A stretch of DNA of 64,000 nt from Salminus brasiliensis. Lineage: Eukaryota > Chordata > Actinopteri > Characiformes > Bryconidae. The notes under the pieces were generated by a model that saw nothing but the letters and a program-made list of their open reading frames with translations, searched no databases and had not been told where the DNA came from. The DNA is taken from contig NC_132894.1 of assembly GCF_030463535.1 (NCBI RefSeq), forward strand, positions 12,171,933 to 12,235,932, in the 5' to 3' direction. The translations under genes were made by a program, and so were the position numbers. Of the stretch, positions 23,371 through 37,147 are shown piece after piece. Within the stretch, counting starts at the first letter, position 1; every line of letters begins with the position of its first letter.

Positions 23371-24777
23371 TTTAGTCCATTAAAAAAACAATACAATTGT
23401 GTTGAGATTTGAGAGTTGCATTGAATTGGAAAAAAATGTGAATTCCAAGGTAAAAGATTTACACCTTTAGATATAGATATAAATCTAGCATAGAGATGCT
23501 GGAGCTTTTGAACATACCATTAATAAAACAAAGCACATAGGAGAAACCTAGGCTTATGAATGCAGTTACTGTACATACCTGCAGCTCTCTCTGCCTTCTC
23601 CACTCGTCTGCTTCAGTGGACTTCAACGTGACAATTAAACCACTATATGCCAAAAGTGCCCAGCTATACAGGAAACCCCCCCACACCTATCTTCTGACAC
23701 TGACTCTGCAGTGATACCAGGACAAAATTTGGCTAAAGGGAAGTTGCGGCAGTGAAGTGAAATTGTAAGAGAGGGAAGAAAGGGAATACCCTCTGCATCT
23801 GTAATGCACGCAAAATTCAATCTGTGTGGACCGTGGCCAGCATTATGATTCGCTTTTGCCTGTAACTCTTGCAACTATGCAACATGTAGTGATACATGCC
23901 TGTTTAAAAAAGGGAAGGGAGCATTTTCAGCGATTCTTTAGTAAAAACAATTGTAATATGCAATGCAATGCTTATACGAGAAGTGATAGGGGAGTTTATT
24001 TCTATGGGGCTCCCCCTTTTGTAGGGAGTGTAGTTCACTGTTACACTGCTGAAGAAAAATACAACCTGCTATAAAGGTGCATTTGTTGACAAGTGGAGAG
24101 ATACAGACTGGTTTCCTGTTTACACACATTTCTCGGTGCACGCGCAGGGGGGGCCAAAACGCTTTGGGAACATAGCCGGTCAATAGGTTGTAATGTTAGG
24201 TTGTAAAGTCTTATTGACTTAATAATAAAATACAATTTAGTTTGATCAGTTTGTTTGTTTTGATTTTTTCTCTTTGTTTTGTTCTTCATTTTCTATGATT
24301 TTTGGCAAAAATGTTAATATTAAACATTTCCATCCATCTTCTCTGCAGTTGGTGCAGTTTACTTCATAACAACCCATGGTCATTTAGTGTGAAGACTGCA
24401 GCTTCCTGTTGTTTTCTGCCCCCTGGTTGCGCGCACATTCCTGTGCTGATGTTGCACAAAAACCCATCTATAAAAATTGACTGCAAAGCAGCACAGGGAG
24501 CCTATGAGCGAGTCAATGAATAGGAGTGAATGGAGTTTCATGGTTAAAAAAAGTGAAAATTGTGTGCAGAATCTTCCTTAAATTTTGGAAAGTAAAATGA
24601 TGTGTTTCACCAAAAAAAGAAAAGAAAACCTACTGTGTATTTCTATTTTTCTACATATTTAACGGAAATAGAAACTAGAGCTAGCATCACTGCTACTGTA
24701 ATGCACTTGTAATGAATGTACAATGAGGTCTGTGGTTGCCCTGCTGGAAAATGTGGAAGGACAGCATACTGATGGCA

Positions 24778-25058
24778 GCATATCGTCGCTAATACGCAAA
24801 AGCCTTGCATCTTCATTCTAATCAATTTTCACTTTATGATCAAATCTGAATATGTCAGTTGTCCTTTGTCTGACAGAACAGACCAATAGAATGCTCCAAA
24901 ATGACTTCATATGAATATATTGAAAAAAATATTGTATCTGTAAAGTTGCCATTTTGGAGAGTTTTTTGCATGACAGCAACAATATAGCACTATAGAGTTT
25001 GTACATGCTTTATTTTTCTGCACCATCACAGATGCTGGCTTTAGAATCTGAGTATTGG

Positions 25059-25133
<75 letters not shown>

Positions 25134-25370
25134 CTGTTTTGTCCAAACACTATTTGAAATGTTGACTTGCCAGACCACAAAACACTCTTCTACTGATCTG
25201 TTGTCAATCTCAGGTCAGACCATGATGGTTTTAAGACGTCTGAGGGCCCTAAGGTTATGCTCATCAGAAGTGTTTTTTGGCCTTGCCCTCTACACACGGA
25301 TATTTAACCAGATTCCTTAAATCTTTGGGAAAAATGCCTCAACCCATCCTTGCTCTTAAAGAACTAGTAC
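24778..25370 (+). repeat. Dispersed repeat A+B, copy 2, split by a TA microsatellite
   Basis: Block A is at about 24778-24905 and block B at about 25195-25370. About 290 bp lies between them, including (TA)33. Roughly 80-85% similar to copy 1 by eye. Confidence 0.65.
25062..25128. repeat. (TA)n microsatellite
   Basis: About 33 uninterrupted AT/TA units. Confidence 0.95.
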
Positions 25371-26228
25371 TTTCTTGCCTCCTTTATGTACATGTACATG
25401 ATTGTCTCACCTCAACATCACCAACTTCAGTTTCAGCATTTTATATATTTAGTTAAACACCAAAATAATAAAAAATAATGTGTATGAAAATGATCAAACA
25501 CTTATAAACTAGGATTGACTCAAATGCTCCTTATGAATCCATTCATTTTGGATTAGCTCGGGAGCGCCCTCTAGTGTCTGACAAACCAGGAAGACATTCT
25601 CAAGTGGCGCTTCTCCAAAGTGGTGCTCAAGTGGTACTAAACACCAAAGTAGCATCAAAATGACAGGGTAAGATGACTAATTAATGGTTGGTTTAATGTT
25701 GTATGATTTTTTGCATAACATGTACTAAGAAAAAAAACTTTTAAAAAAGTGCCGCACTAGGAATGTATGGATCCTTTAGGCCCTTAACCTTAAAAGCCTT
25801 CAAGCCAGAAACGTGGGTTTGACACTTTATTTCGTTCAATTCCAGCTGATCAGCCTTGAATCAAAAACAGAACTTTCACATTAGGGTACAAATAGGTAGT
25901 TTAAATTAGATTAAGCATTTTATTTCTCATTTCTGATACCATGACTAAACGGTGACATCGATCCCATGGTACAAATATAGCCTGTAGCGCACTGTTTCAC
26001 AGTGAGAAGAACTGTCAGTACACACTTGCTTGCCTTCATGTTATACTGTTCAATACTGTGCAAACTGTTCTACCTTTCCTTTGTGTTGAGTTAAAACAAC
26101 AGTCTCAATGAAAGAGCACTGAGATCTGAGCCTCACCGCATTCAAAAAGAACACATGGCACCAGCTCCCACTAGTGGTCAAGTGTCCTCTACTTCCACTG
26201 CAGATTCCAAATACCAGCACTTCTAAAT

Positions 26229-26310
26229 CAGTGGTTCTCAAACCAGACCTCAAGACAGAACACAAGGTGGACCATCTGGGGGTCCCTGTGGACCAGTGTG
26301 AGAACCACTG
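26229..26310. mobile_element. 82-bp hAT-type MITE with perfect 8-bp target duplication
   Basis: The termini CAGTGGTTCTCAAAC and (inverse) CAGTGGTTCTCACAC are the classic hAT/Charlie-type end. The flanks are an exact 8-bp duplication, ttctaaat, at 26221-26228 and 26311-26318. It has no coding capacity. Confidence 0.9.
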
Positions 26311-26807
26311 TTCTAAATCTCTGGCTACAGGTGCTTGCACCTGTTCCACCCCTGCATGATCCCATCTAATTCCAATAGAAAGAAAGCTCTCCTCTTCAAC
26401 AAGGGAACAAATGGAACCTAAATAAGCTCCTTTGCATATCCTACACAGGTGCTGGACGGCACGATTTTGGAACAAATGTTTGTGGTTCCTAGTTCCTTCA
26501 ATAAGCCCTACTTACCCTACTTATGTCATAATAAATATCATATTAAGAGTCTGTCTATGCAGCGGATGCAGTCCATATTCTTTCCATTTCTAAGCAGAAA
26601 AGCATAACGTCACATTATTCAGTGTTTTACAATCATTACAACATAGCTTTTGTGCTATACTAGGATTTGCTTGCAATCACAAAGCAAAAAACATGTACAA
26701 GAACAAAAAGTGATTGCTTACGTTCCTCTCCCATAAAATGAGCTTAAGATTACTTCAAAATAAAAGACACGCCTGCCTGGAACCGACTTTAACAAGGCTG
26801 ATCTGAT

Positions 26808-26813
26808 TTTATT
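26808..26813 (-). terminator. misp: Candidate polyadenylation signal of misp
   Basis: TTTATT on plus (AATAAA on the gene's strand), about 450 bp downstream of the misp stop codon. Confidence 0.4.
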
Positions 26814-27262
26814 GCATACATATAAACAGGCCTTGTTTTGATGCCGTTAAGAAAGAGATTCCCAACATTTGCTTAGGCAACCTATGCCAATGCTTTCAGA
26901 CAGGCCCAGCAAAATGAGGGTTGTTGTGTCTTTGTGAGAGCACCAAAGCTTCTAGAAGCTAAAGCTCACCAAAGGAATAGCCTACACTGCACCACATGCA
27001 GTAAAAGAACTCCCCACACCTACGTTCGACACTCGAATCATGAAACAGCAGCCTGCGTTCGTATTTATTGTGACGCAGAAAAAAAGCCATGCAATTTCCT
27101 GTTGTTCACGGTCCTCCTTTCCTCCATGGTTGAGTGTCACTATAGGGTGGTGTCTCCACGGCATTTCAACCCAGCCTGTCCAGTTGATCCAGTCTGGAGA
27201 TAGTTGGTGTGTTGGCATTAGCATTGGCATTGTACATTTCCACTCTCACCGCATCTGCAGAC

Positions 27263-30200
27263 TCAGTTCTCTTCATTGGCGTACACGCCAGCCTCCCAGC
27301 GCAGGGCCCTGGTGTTTTTGTGCCGTGTTACGCGAGTCGATTCTACAACCTGTAGCAACACGACAGTCAGAAATCAGGGAAAGGGGAAAGTAGCTCTAGA
27401 GAGCTGGAGGTTTATATGTTAAATGTGGATCACAGCACACTTCCTACCTCATTGTTGATGGAATCAATTGGCTGTATCCCAGCATACTGCAGAGCAGGAG
27501 AAAGACAGTGTGAGTGACCGATTTCTGCTGGTGGAGGTACTCAGAACAAAGGTACAAAGATGTTCAGTCGACCAAAGTAGTTCAAACTCACAGAGCTCTC
27601 CTCAAGCTTCAGTCTGGCCCGTCTTTCCTCGAAGTCCTCCAGCAGCGTCTCAGTCAGGCCCTTGTGGGAAGAGCTGGAGAAGGCCTCAGGCCGCGGGCTC
27701 GCCAGGACAGTCGGAGCTGCCCTTGGAACTGCAGGGGACACTGGTTTTGGGCTGCCCCAAGGTTGGGCTGTCACAATGGACATGGAAGGAAGTCTGGAAC
27801 TAGGGCCTGTCGAGAACAAAGCATTTAATAGTATTTAAATGGACACATTTCTGAAAGGCATGGCTGTGGCCTGTACAGTGTCTTGTTGCTCCCTCTTTAG
27901 TGTTTTAGACAGTTCTGCCTAGTCTTTTTACAACGGGGCCCCTTCTGAGTCAGTGCCTAATCTTAGTGTCAGTGGGGCAGCAAGGGTGAAAAGGGTTTCC
28001 TAGGACAACCCCTTAAGCACATCTTTCCATTCTACATCTGCAGGATGCTCTGCAAAACTAGCAAATGTCTGTTGCTAGTCTAAACTTCACTGCTGATTCT
28101 TCTGTAAACATTGATGCATCAGCCTAATCAGACAACATAGCAAGCTTTACTAATTTCGAATTGACTGTAGAAGGTTCCTCTAAGAGCAATATCCACAAAA
28201 TCAATAATTAACCACTTTCTTGTCATGATCAAAGTTCAGAAGCTAATTAAGTAAGCTATTTTGTCTCATCCTCGAACACTGACATCCATAAACAAGGAAC
28301 ACAAAAGTTAATCAGTTACCTGCTCAGTGAATCATTGTGAGAGACCTAAAGATCCTGCATATACAGGAAATAGACAGTTTTCTAGAAGTGATCATTCTCC
28401 AAAGCACGGTTTTGCTCATATATCAAAGCTTTTAATTACAAAAACAGAACTTCACAGAATAGAGCCTTGATAAAAAGGATAGAGCAGCATACTCTCAGTT
28501 TTTGGTATTCTTTATAGGAAAAATGTATGCATGAGAAGATAGAGACGCAGGATTGGGTACCATCAGGTAACAGACTCTTGTAGTTCTCACTTTGGCTTGT
28601 ACAGGCACTCTCCACATTGCCTAACATGTGTCAATCACTGGTTTTAGTAGTTACCCTTGATTAGTTACCTTAAATGGTCTGATTTTGGCACTGCCAATAC
28701 CTTGAATTTGAATGATCTCAAGCTCCATGAAATCCATTCATGTGTTTGCAGACACCCCGTCTAATGAATGCATTCAGCTACTTTGAGTTGTACCCATTGC
28801 TGACACAAATGCCTATGAGGTATAAAGCCTCCCAGCTGTGGAGCAGTGGAACTGTGTCCTCTGGAATGATGGTGCTCCATCCAATACTTTTTGTTGAGGA
28901 GTTAGGGATGAGGTAGGCGGTGATCAACCAACATCATGATCTTACTAACCCTTTTCTGAATGCAATCAAATCCTCACAGCAGGGCTCCAAAATCTAGTAG
29001 AAAGCCTTCCCTGGCCAGTAGAGACAGTAACTCCAACAAAAGCAGGATAAACTCTTTTTAATATCCTTGATTTCAGAAGAAATAATGAATAAACAGGTGT
29101 CCAAATACTTTTGCCCATATAATGTACTTTCTGTTTCTATTGCAGCATCTATTACAAATCATTTACACTTTTACACTTCTTACACTCGAGCAAGTTAAAT
29201 TGTCGTACCTGCCAATGACACGCGGGTAGGGGCAGAATCCCCACTCCAGGAATAGGAGAGATTGTAAGTGGGCTTCTGTGTAGATCTTTCTGGTAGCACA
29301 GCATCCACCTCCACCTCCACCAAGTTCTCCCGTGAACTGTTTAGTGAAGTCTGCTCGACATCGTTTTGTCCAGGGATGGGCTCTGAGGTTGGGGGCTCGG
29401 GGGTGCTTCTGTCTGTTGTGAGGGTCAGGTTGCTGGTTTCTCGTAGTTCTTGAAGCTCCTGCTCTCGCCTGAGATCCTCTTCGATTTCCTTGCGGATTAC
29501 ATCAGAGGTATTTTGCAATCTGGGCCACTCGCCTGAGCCCTCCCAGTAGGATCTCCTAGCTGCTATGGATTTGCTCCTTCTTACAGGTTCGAGTGGTGAG
29601 GACGGAGAATTTATAGGGGAATGTGTTTTCTCTGACTCGGTCGCTCCCTCATTAACGTAAAAACTTGTTCTGACAGTTCTGCCTTGAAATTCCTCAGTGG
29701 GCCACTTCTGGATCATTGCCTCATCTTTGTGTCGATGGGGGCAACAAGGCGAGAGGGTCTCCTGTGAGTCTGGCACATCCCTCTGTTCTAGAAGTACAGG
29801 TCTCTCTGCAATCCAAGGGTCTTCCACGGTAACAGCTCTAATGGGTTCTTGGTACGATTGAGACCCAGACGTTTTCCTCTTCTCGTCTAGATCGCTAGGA
29901 GTCTCCTGGTCATGAGGTCCCTGATTCCGACTCATCCTGTCCATCTCTCGTTGAATAAGAAAACTCACCCTATTGGTCTCTTTGGCTTTGATGGGCTTTA
30001 AATGTGATGCTGGCTGGGACAGAATGGGTTTAGTCTTAATCTCCACCATCTCTGATGTATCTTCACGAAATATTCCTCGCAATCGTCGCAAGTCCTCTTC
30101 TCGTTCCCTAGCTATTCGGATCTCCCTCTCAATGGGTGTTTCACTCATGCTAGTCACTGTTGGGGTGTTCCACATCTCGGACATGGAAGGCAGAATTTCA

Positions 30201-31279
30201 TCGGGTGCGCTTCTGTCTCCAAATCCTGAGTCTAGGTCATCTATCAAAGTACCCTGCATCCTGTCATCTGGATCCTCATAGACAGTCACTGTCATTTTTG
30301 TCTTATCCTCTTGTATCTTCTGGCTAGACTCATCCTTGGAGCTCTTATTTTTACTAACGTCTTTTGTGAAAAGGTCAGCCTCTGCTGAAAGAGACCTAAC
30401 CCATGGTTTAGAAAACTGCGGCATCTGTTGAGGGCTGTACCGAAAGGGGTTTTCCTTTGACTGCTCCATCAATAGGAATTGCTTGCGTGCTGTGTTAAAA
30501 TCAATCTGCTGGTTATCAATGGTGCCAGGCTCTACTTCCGTCTGGGGACTTTTAGTGCTCACAGGGCTGAAGCACAGACTAAACCCTTCAACCAGACTGT
30601 GTGGATTCTTGCTGAGATCCAAGTTCTCCAAAGAACTCCACTGTTCCTTGAAGACAAGGTTCTTTTTGGGCGCCTGACTCCTGATGATCTCTGTTCGGTC
30701 TGGCTTCTCCTCGTCGCTGTCCTCTGCTGAGGCATCCTCCACCTTGTAATGTGAATCTCCATTACTCTCTTCAAACAGCTTCTCAGGTCTTCGCTCCTCC
30801 ACGTACGTCTGCAGCTTGAAACTGCTCTTCTCCTTCAGCGTGGACAGTTTGGCCTGTCTCTCAGGTGAAACCATATAGGCCTCATTCTTCTCTGCCTCCG
30901 GGCTTGTCGGGTCTTCCACAAAGGAGTAGAATCCCACACGGGAGTCTGTGCTACTGGGAGTGCCAGGGCTGCTGGGATCGCTTGGCAGCCCGTCTTCAGT
31001 GGTGCTGCCTTCCTCAGACACGGCCACCTGCCTGGCCAGAACCACCACATCCTTAGCATCCTCTCCGTTAGGAACTGACACAGTCACAGAGGAATGGATG
31101 CGAGTCACTGATATGTTATCGAAGCCAAATGTGGGTGAATCTCCATCCCGGCCTCGACTCCAGCTGATGTCTGGGGACTGGGGGGACTCGCTGCCAGGGC
31201 TCAACATGGCCCGTAGGTCAGACTTCTCTAGCTTAGGCATCAAAGGCTTCAGGACCCAGCGTTTAGGAGTGCTGCCCAT
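27263..31279 (-). CDS. misp: Mitotic interactor and substrate of PLK1 (MISP)
   Basis: Actin-associated cortical protein that, in mammals, is phosphorylated by PLK1 and controls spindle orientation. Coding exons in transcript order: 29209-31279 (the exon itself starts at 31417), 27592-27806, 27448-27486 and 27263-27349. Phases agree, giving 803 codons plus TGA, against about 680 in human. Family blocks in order: [51 protein letters not shown] (human EQIDFLAARQQFLSLEQ), [20 protein letters not shown] (human [20 protein letters not shown]), [41 protein letters not shown] and [20 protein letters not shown] with ending ANEEN. The last blocks match human [32 protein letters not shown]. The start is the ATG giving [16 protein letters not shown]; the frame is open further upstream only because the exon begins at 31417. 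AKAP2 shares some blocks but fits worse. Most of the protein is low-complexity and probably disordered. Confidence 0.92.
28797..29126. mobile_element. Inverted-repeat element fragment in misp intron
   Basis: Contains aatctagtagaaagcc and ctccaacaaaagcaggataa, and ends tgtccaaatacttttgccca / tataatgta. The same family appears at 50585-50815 (same orientation) and at 54994-55125 (opposite orientation, starting tacactgtatggacaaaagt). The 5' end is truncated. Confidence 0.6.
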
Positions 31280-33480
31280 TGTGTTTGTAGATGTTAAATG
31301 GTCCTCAGGACGCACAAGAAAAGGGGAGGCAGCAGGGTGATGTGAGTGGCTCAGAATTTGCTCTTCCCTTGGTTTGCATGCATCTTGAGGACTGCTCGAT
31401 ACAAACGCTGTTCGTCTCTGTAAAATCAAAACACTGCTGTAATTGCTTGAATGCACAGACACAGGTGCCATACATGAGGGGCTGTCAAATTCAGCAGATC
31501 ATTCTACAGTGTTTTTATGGCTAACAAGGCAATCCAGTTTTAAAGACGAAGCACATGAGTCAAATAAAGGGAGCGTGAGAAGTACAAGAGACTGGTCACT
31601 CCCATTTCAATCATTTACAATTTAAGCTTCCATTATCACTAAAGAATGCAACCAGTGCTTTTAGACAATAAAGGATTTCACCCTGAGGTGTTTGCGTTGT
31701 AATTGCCACATAATACTGGGTGTCTCAAGGATTAACTCATCTAAGGTAGAGAAGAATTCAGCTAGTATTGAAAGTCAGGCAGAATATTAGGCTAAACACT
31801 GGGTGGAATATGAAATACCACACGAAAACCAAGTCAATTTTACTTTATAAGTCTATATTTGGTCTGAAAAGCTCTCACTTACCTGAAGAGATTATTTCAC
31901 AGAGGTATGACAGGTTTTCCAGCACCCAGAGGATTTTAGTCAGGACCTTGTTACTATGTCTAATTGTCTAGTATGTCCACTAGAGCGTCTGAATGTAGTA
32001 AAAAGCATTAGATAACAGTCTGCTCATGTGAACAGGCTGACGTTGTTGTTCAGGAGTGTAGCTCCCCAGGCTGACTGTCAGAGGGTGACCATACGTGACA
32101 TAGTGGACTGCATACCCCTGATAAACCTGCCGTGATGCTGCTTCTTGGAATCTTCCTGCTACACTCTGCTGATTGGGTGAGGCAGTCTGGTGGGAAGGCC
32201 CCACGAAGGGGGTTGTCCCAAATTTGTCAAACGTTCACTAGTACATTCTGGTGTGCTGAGATGTTGACAGTTCTCTGTAGAACGGGTTGCAACATAGAAA
32301 CAACAGCTAAGGCAGCAGAACTAGTTTGAACTAGTCTTAACTCTAATTTCTAAGCAAAATGAAAGGTAGAGTGATAATATTGGAATAATGCCAACTGGTC
32401 CCTACAACTTTTATAATGGCAACTTTTATCATGTGAAGCATTTCCAGGTGGCTTTGATCAATAGGTATTATACACAGTAGTCAAATGGGGCAAAGATTTA
32501 AAGGGTGGGGGGTTAGACAACTAGGGGTGGGGCAAGAAACACACTGGTTATGAGCTAGATAAAGCTATATATATAGTTATGGTTTTTTGGGGAGGAAAAT
32601 AGATTAGATATTTATATTTATAATATATATTTCTTGTCTTTTAAGGTGGTTAGACTGCTTGTTTTAAAGCTCTTTCTATAGGCTTGTATTATGGAAATGT
32701 ATTTATGTATTTATTTATTCATTTATTTTATAATAACTTTTTTTTATATAAATTGTTAATTCATGTATACACCGATTAGCCATAACATTAACTCCACTCT
32801 GGGTCTGATCCAATGTGGCTTCTATATAGTAAGCTGTGCTGAAATAATGGACATTTAAGTGTAGAAACAAGGATGTGATATTACTGTGATAAACAGTGTA
32901 TATTCACCAATTCTGTCTAACTTCATCCCTGACGTTCTGGATGAAGTTTTTTCGTGAAGTGCAATACAGAGCAGCCAATCAGAACAGAGGTCATATATAT
33001 GTATATATACATATTACATGTATATGTTTAATTCTAAGGTTTAGAGAGAAGTTAGAAAATGGTCATGTAAAAAAATAATAATGACACATATTATAGGCAG
33101 ACTTCACCTTCTACCTCCCTGTTATCAGTTATTATCGTACTATGGCACACTATCTATCAGTCGCTTCCTTGTATGTCACATATAAAAATGTGAGGCAATG
33201 GACAGCTTGTAAAACACTTCAGATGATGACCGATTGAAGTCACATTATATAACCTTTAGACTAGTCTAAGCTCAACTGAATCACACCTGAAACCTAATAG
33301 AAACTCTCAAACTCCTCCAGCAAACCATAAGAGCCCATTGAAACCTTTATGATCACTACTGAGCTAGATGCATTAAATCTCAATGAAGCTTCAACAAACA
33401 AGAGCTTGAACATGCAATGTAACATTTAAGCAAGTCAAAAATTGGAAACTCACCTTATGTCTGTTTTGGCCGCCTTTAGG
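31280..33480. other. misp 5' side, first exon not resolved
   Basis: 31280-31417 is the non-coding start of the large misp exon, bounded by a tttacag acceptor. The upstream first exon and promoter must lie to the right but show no signature I can defend. At 32768-32792 a fragment acaccgattagccataacat is the end of a dispersed fish DNA repeat. Confidence 0.4.
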
Positions 33481-34479
33481 CTTTATTGCACTGAATTCAC
33501 AGACAAAGTTCAAGCAATATAATCAGCCCCACCCACCACACACGGCCTTACAGTAAAGACTGTACAAAGCTGATAGATTACAGAAAAGGGAAAAGAAACC
33601 TCACGCATGCGCACACACACCCACACACACATAAATACATAACATATGTCCATAACATAGGTTTTTGTAGAGAAGGACTATATTCCAGACACCACACAAT
33701 CTAAATAATCAGAAAGAGACGTCCCACAAGCACAGGTAAGTCCACTGAACACAAAGGAATTAAAAGTGTCTTGTGATATTTGGCTCTGATCAGTCACTTA
33801 GTGCTCATAGATATTTTACAACTGGTAATATAAGTAATATGACAGTAATAGAAATGCAGTGTTAATTACATTTATTAATATACACTGTGGCATTTTTCTA
33901 AAATTTCTGCATTTTTGAAACCTCTATGAAAAATTGCAAATAAAAAAGTGCTGTAAAACTGCTACATTTGAAAAATAATCTACATTTTTAAGTCCTTAAA
34001 CTTTTTATTGAAGAAACTGTCTGATAAACAATACATTCACTAACATAACCCATTCTTCAAAATGTATGTTACTGAATTACACTATCCTATATAGTTACAG
34101 ATATCCTTCTCTGTACATAAGATGTGTATTTTCTTTACCTGAGCACCAAGCTGCTATACTTATTCCTGCACTTTTTTTACGCTTCTATTTACAAGCACAA
34201 CACATCGCTGCTCTACATATTTATTCCATTTTACTGTTATTGTAGTAACTTAGTCTAAACCTTAATCACACAGCCTTCATACACATAATTGTATATTGTT
34301 GTATTTAATTGTCTTTGTAATTATTGTCTATGTACCCTATCTCGTGTTTTGTCTATTGCATTATATCACATCATGTCCTACCTATTCTGCACCGGAGATT
34401 TAGCCTAATAGTGTTTGGTTGTGTTGTACAAGCATGTATTAGTATAATATAATTAGTATATAGCTTTCAACCTTTTGAC
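33481..34479. other. Intergenic, no gene seen
   Basis: AT-rich sequence with a short CA-rich stretch near 33609-33635. No open frame or repeat end of note. Confidence 0.5.
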
Positions 34480-35574
34480 ATTTGACACTGTGTGAAATTA
34501 ATCATAGATGAATGGACCAATAGAAATGCTCAGAAATGGCATGGAATAAATTAATTTCATGTTGACCTCCATTGAAAGTTTAGAAGGTTGTATTTTATTA
34601 TAGTTTTCCATCCTTCACTTGCTTCGGGGTTTAGACATTTAGTCTTATTTTTCCTTGTCTTTATCTGTAAACTTGTATGTCATTTGTTCTCCCCAGAAGG
34701 TCAGCTGTTAAAATCCCAGGAGTGACTGTGACATTGTGTAAAATTAATCATAGACCAATAGAAATGCTCAGAAACGACATGGAATAAATTAATTTCACAT
34801 TGACCTCCATTGAAAGTTTAGAAGGTTGTTTCCTCCTCCTGTAAATTTACCATTTTGGAGATGCAAAGTTTTTCTTGATGGCTGTTTTATGCTATAGTAC
34901 TAATGTTAACATTAATGGTTAATGATTTGCAACTAATAGAAATCACATGTTTGAACTACAGGCATATTAATGGTTTAGAATGATCGTTTTATAAACATGG
35001 CCTGTAATTACAAAGAAAAAAAGCTTAAAGTTCAGTAAAAAGGGACATCAACACTTGCAAGTGAAAAGCACAAGGTGGAAACTGGATGGCATCTATTTTT
35101 ATCAATCAAAGTGACCAACAACTTTTACAAATTCCACAAATCCTGACATCTGCTGGAAGAACTTTGTAATGCCAGAAGATGCTATTCATTGCTGAGGTTA
35201 ACACTGAATGGATAGATTCTGGATTCTCGTCTCAGCTTTTCTGTGTAAGCAGCGGATGGTGTTTTCATAGACTGAAAAATATAAACACAGACCCCTGACT
35301 ATATGTTCTTGAGAACCATGTACCTAGATTACTGCAACCTCTTACTCAAGGTGTTGGAACTAGATTCCTTACTCCAGACTATGCAGAATTCAGCTGCCTA
35401 TCTTTGTCATTCATATTTGATCTTAGCATTTTATTATAGTTTTCCATCCTTCACTTGCTTCGGGGTTTAGACATTTAGCAAAACCCTTGTCTTATTTTTC
35501 CTTTTCTTTATCTGTAAACTTGTATGTCATTTGTTCTCTCCAGAAGGTCAGCAGTTCAAATACCAGGAGTGACT
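34480..35574 (+). repeat. Pair of interleaved direct repeats
   Basis: Block C (tggaataaattaatttca..tgacctccattgaaagttta) occurs at about 34483-34600 and 34730-34840. Block D (gttttccatccttcacttgc..caggagtgactg) occurs at about 34603-34728 and 35440-35574. The order is C-D-C-D with an 600-bp spacer before the last D. Block C shares accaatagaaatgctc with repeat block A at 23 and 24.8 kb. Confidence 0.7.
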
Positions 35575-35909
35575 GGATACTGGATACTGGATATGACCAG
35601 CCTCCTATTTTGTCCTTTGGCGAAGACATTAACTCCTACTGCTACAGACACTACCATTACATATCACAGATATTTGATCCCATTAGATCCATTTGGGAAG
35701 ATCTAACTCCCATCCAGTCTTTACTCCTGAATTTACCTGGTTAGAAACCCAACTATGGTGGAAATACTCAGTTCTACCAGCGAGAGAACCACGCTCCTTT
35801 CTTTGGTTCTAAACCAGCTTTGAACGATGCATTCAGGCAGCACCAAGGCGAGGCTAATGCTAATGCACACACAGACAAACAGAGTAGATTAGATTAGAAT
35901 TTAGTCTGA

Positions 35910-36225
35910 TTTTAGGAGTAACAGTAGTAGTGGTGGTTGTGGCAAAAGTAGTAGCAATAGCACAGTAGTTGTGGTGACAGTAGTAGTAGTAATAGTAGTG
36001 TAGTAGTGGTGGTGGTCATAGTATTAGGAGTAACATTAGTAGTGGTGGTTGTGGCAGTAGTAGTAGTCATAGTACAGTAGTAGTGGTGGTTGTGGCAGAA
36101 GTAGTAGTAATAGTATTAGTATTAGTATTAGTAACAGTAGTATTAGTAGTGCTAGTGGTAATAGTACTGTAGTAGCGGTAGTAGCAGCAGCAGAAGTTTT
36201 GGCAGTAATAGTAGTAGTAGTATAT
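35910..36225. repeat. Imperfect (TAG)n trinucleotide tract
   Basis: About 300 bp of agtagtagt, aatagtagt and gtggtggt units, with short internal duplications (for example aggagtaacagtagtagtgg, repeated with slight change near 36026). Confidence 0.85.
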
Positions 36226-37014
36226 ATCAAAAATGGGACTGTGGAGGAGAATTTCTTTAGTGGCTCCATGCCATTCATCTGCACAGGTTAGCCTCTGTGG
36301 GCCTTCATTTTCCCCTACACTATACAGTGTATGGTCAGACCTGTATAAAGTGTGCAGAACAAAAACATCCTCTTACCCTACTACCATGATCCAAGCTCTG
36401 GCACAGCACCTGCCATGGAGGTGTGTACTTAAACATGGCTCTTGACCCGGGCCACTTTATCCTCCACACAGCAGGGATAAGGCATGAAGAATGCTCTCTG
36501 AGGTAAGTCACCAGTTTGCAATCAAGCTCAACACAGTTATATTGAGGAAACGCTGGAGGATGATGTTGGTGTGGGATAGAGAGAGACAAAGAGAGATGGG
36601 TTATCTTTAATATACTGGTGATCATTGTTAGACAAGTTGTAGTATAAAACACTGTAGCATAGAGTTAAATGACAGTCTTTTCAGTTTATCCTTTAAAGAA
36701 TACGAAAAAGATATGATGTCTTTTATGTCCGATAACTGAAATATTCAGGTTGCATCACATAACAAATACACCTGATATATCAGTTAGTCTACGTTAGCCT
36801 GGTCTCAGTAAGAATGTCTACAGGAGGTATGGACGCTCACCTCATTCTTAACGGTGTCCCAATCAGACATCTGTCTATTCCATCTCAGTGTGTACAGATG
36901 TCTCCCACACTGCTGGCCAGGCCTGCTGCTAAATCCTGGCCCACTGGTAGTGGTTTGGGCTCGATGGCTCTGGTAAAGCCCCACCTCCATTCTAGCTCGA
37001 TGTGCTTGTTTATG

Positions 37015-37147
37015 GGTGTGTGTGTGTGTGTGTGCGCACATTTCAGAGCATCACCAATTGAGTATGTGGTCCAGGAGGAATTAGCCAAAGAGACAAAGCC
37101 CAAACTGGGTGTGATGGCAGACGGGTGGTGTTATATTCTGGCTACAG

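Noticed and set aside
29195-31471. Large frame first read as AKAP2, because AKAP2 lies next to PALM2 in human
   Set aside because: Blocks such as ETPIEREIR and the [14 protein letters not shown] ending fit MISP better, and MISP is the neighbour of PALM and PTBP1 on 19p13.3.
35315-35410. Possible second L2 relic (DYCNLLLKVLELDSLLQT-like)
   Set aside because: Only about 30 codons with weak similarity and no tail or flanking duplication.
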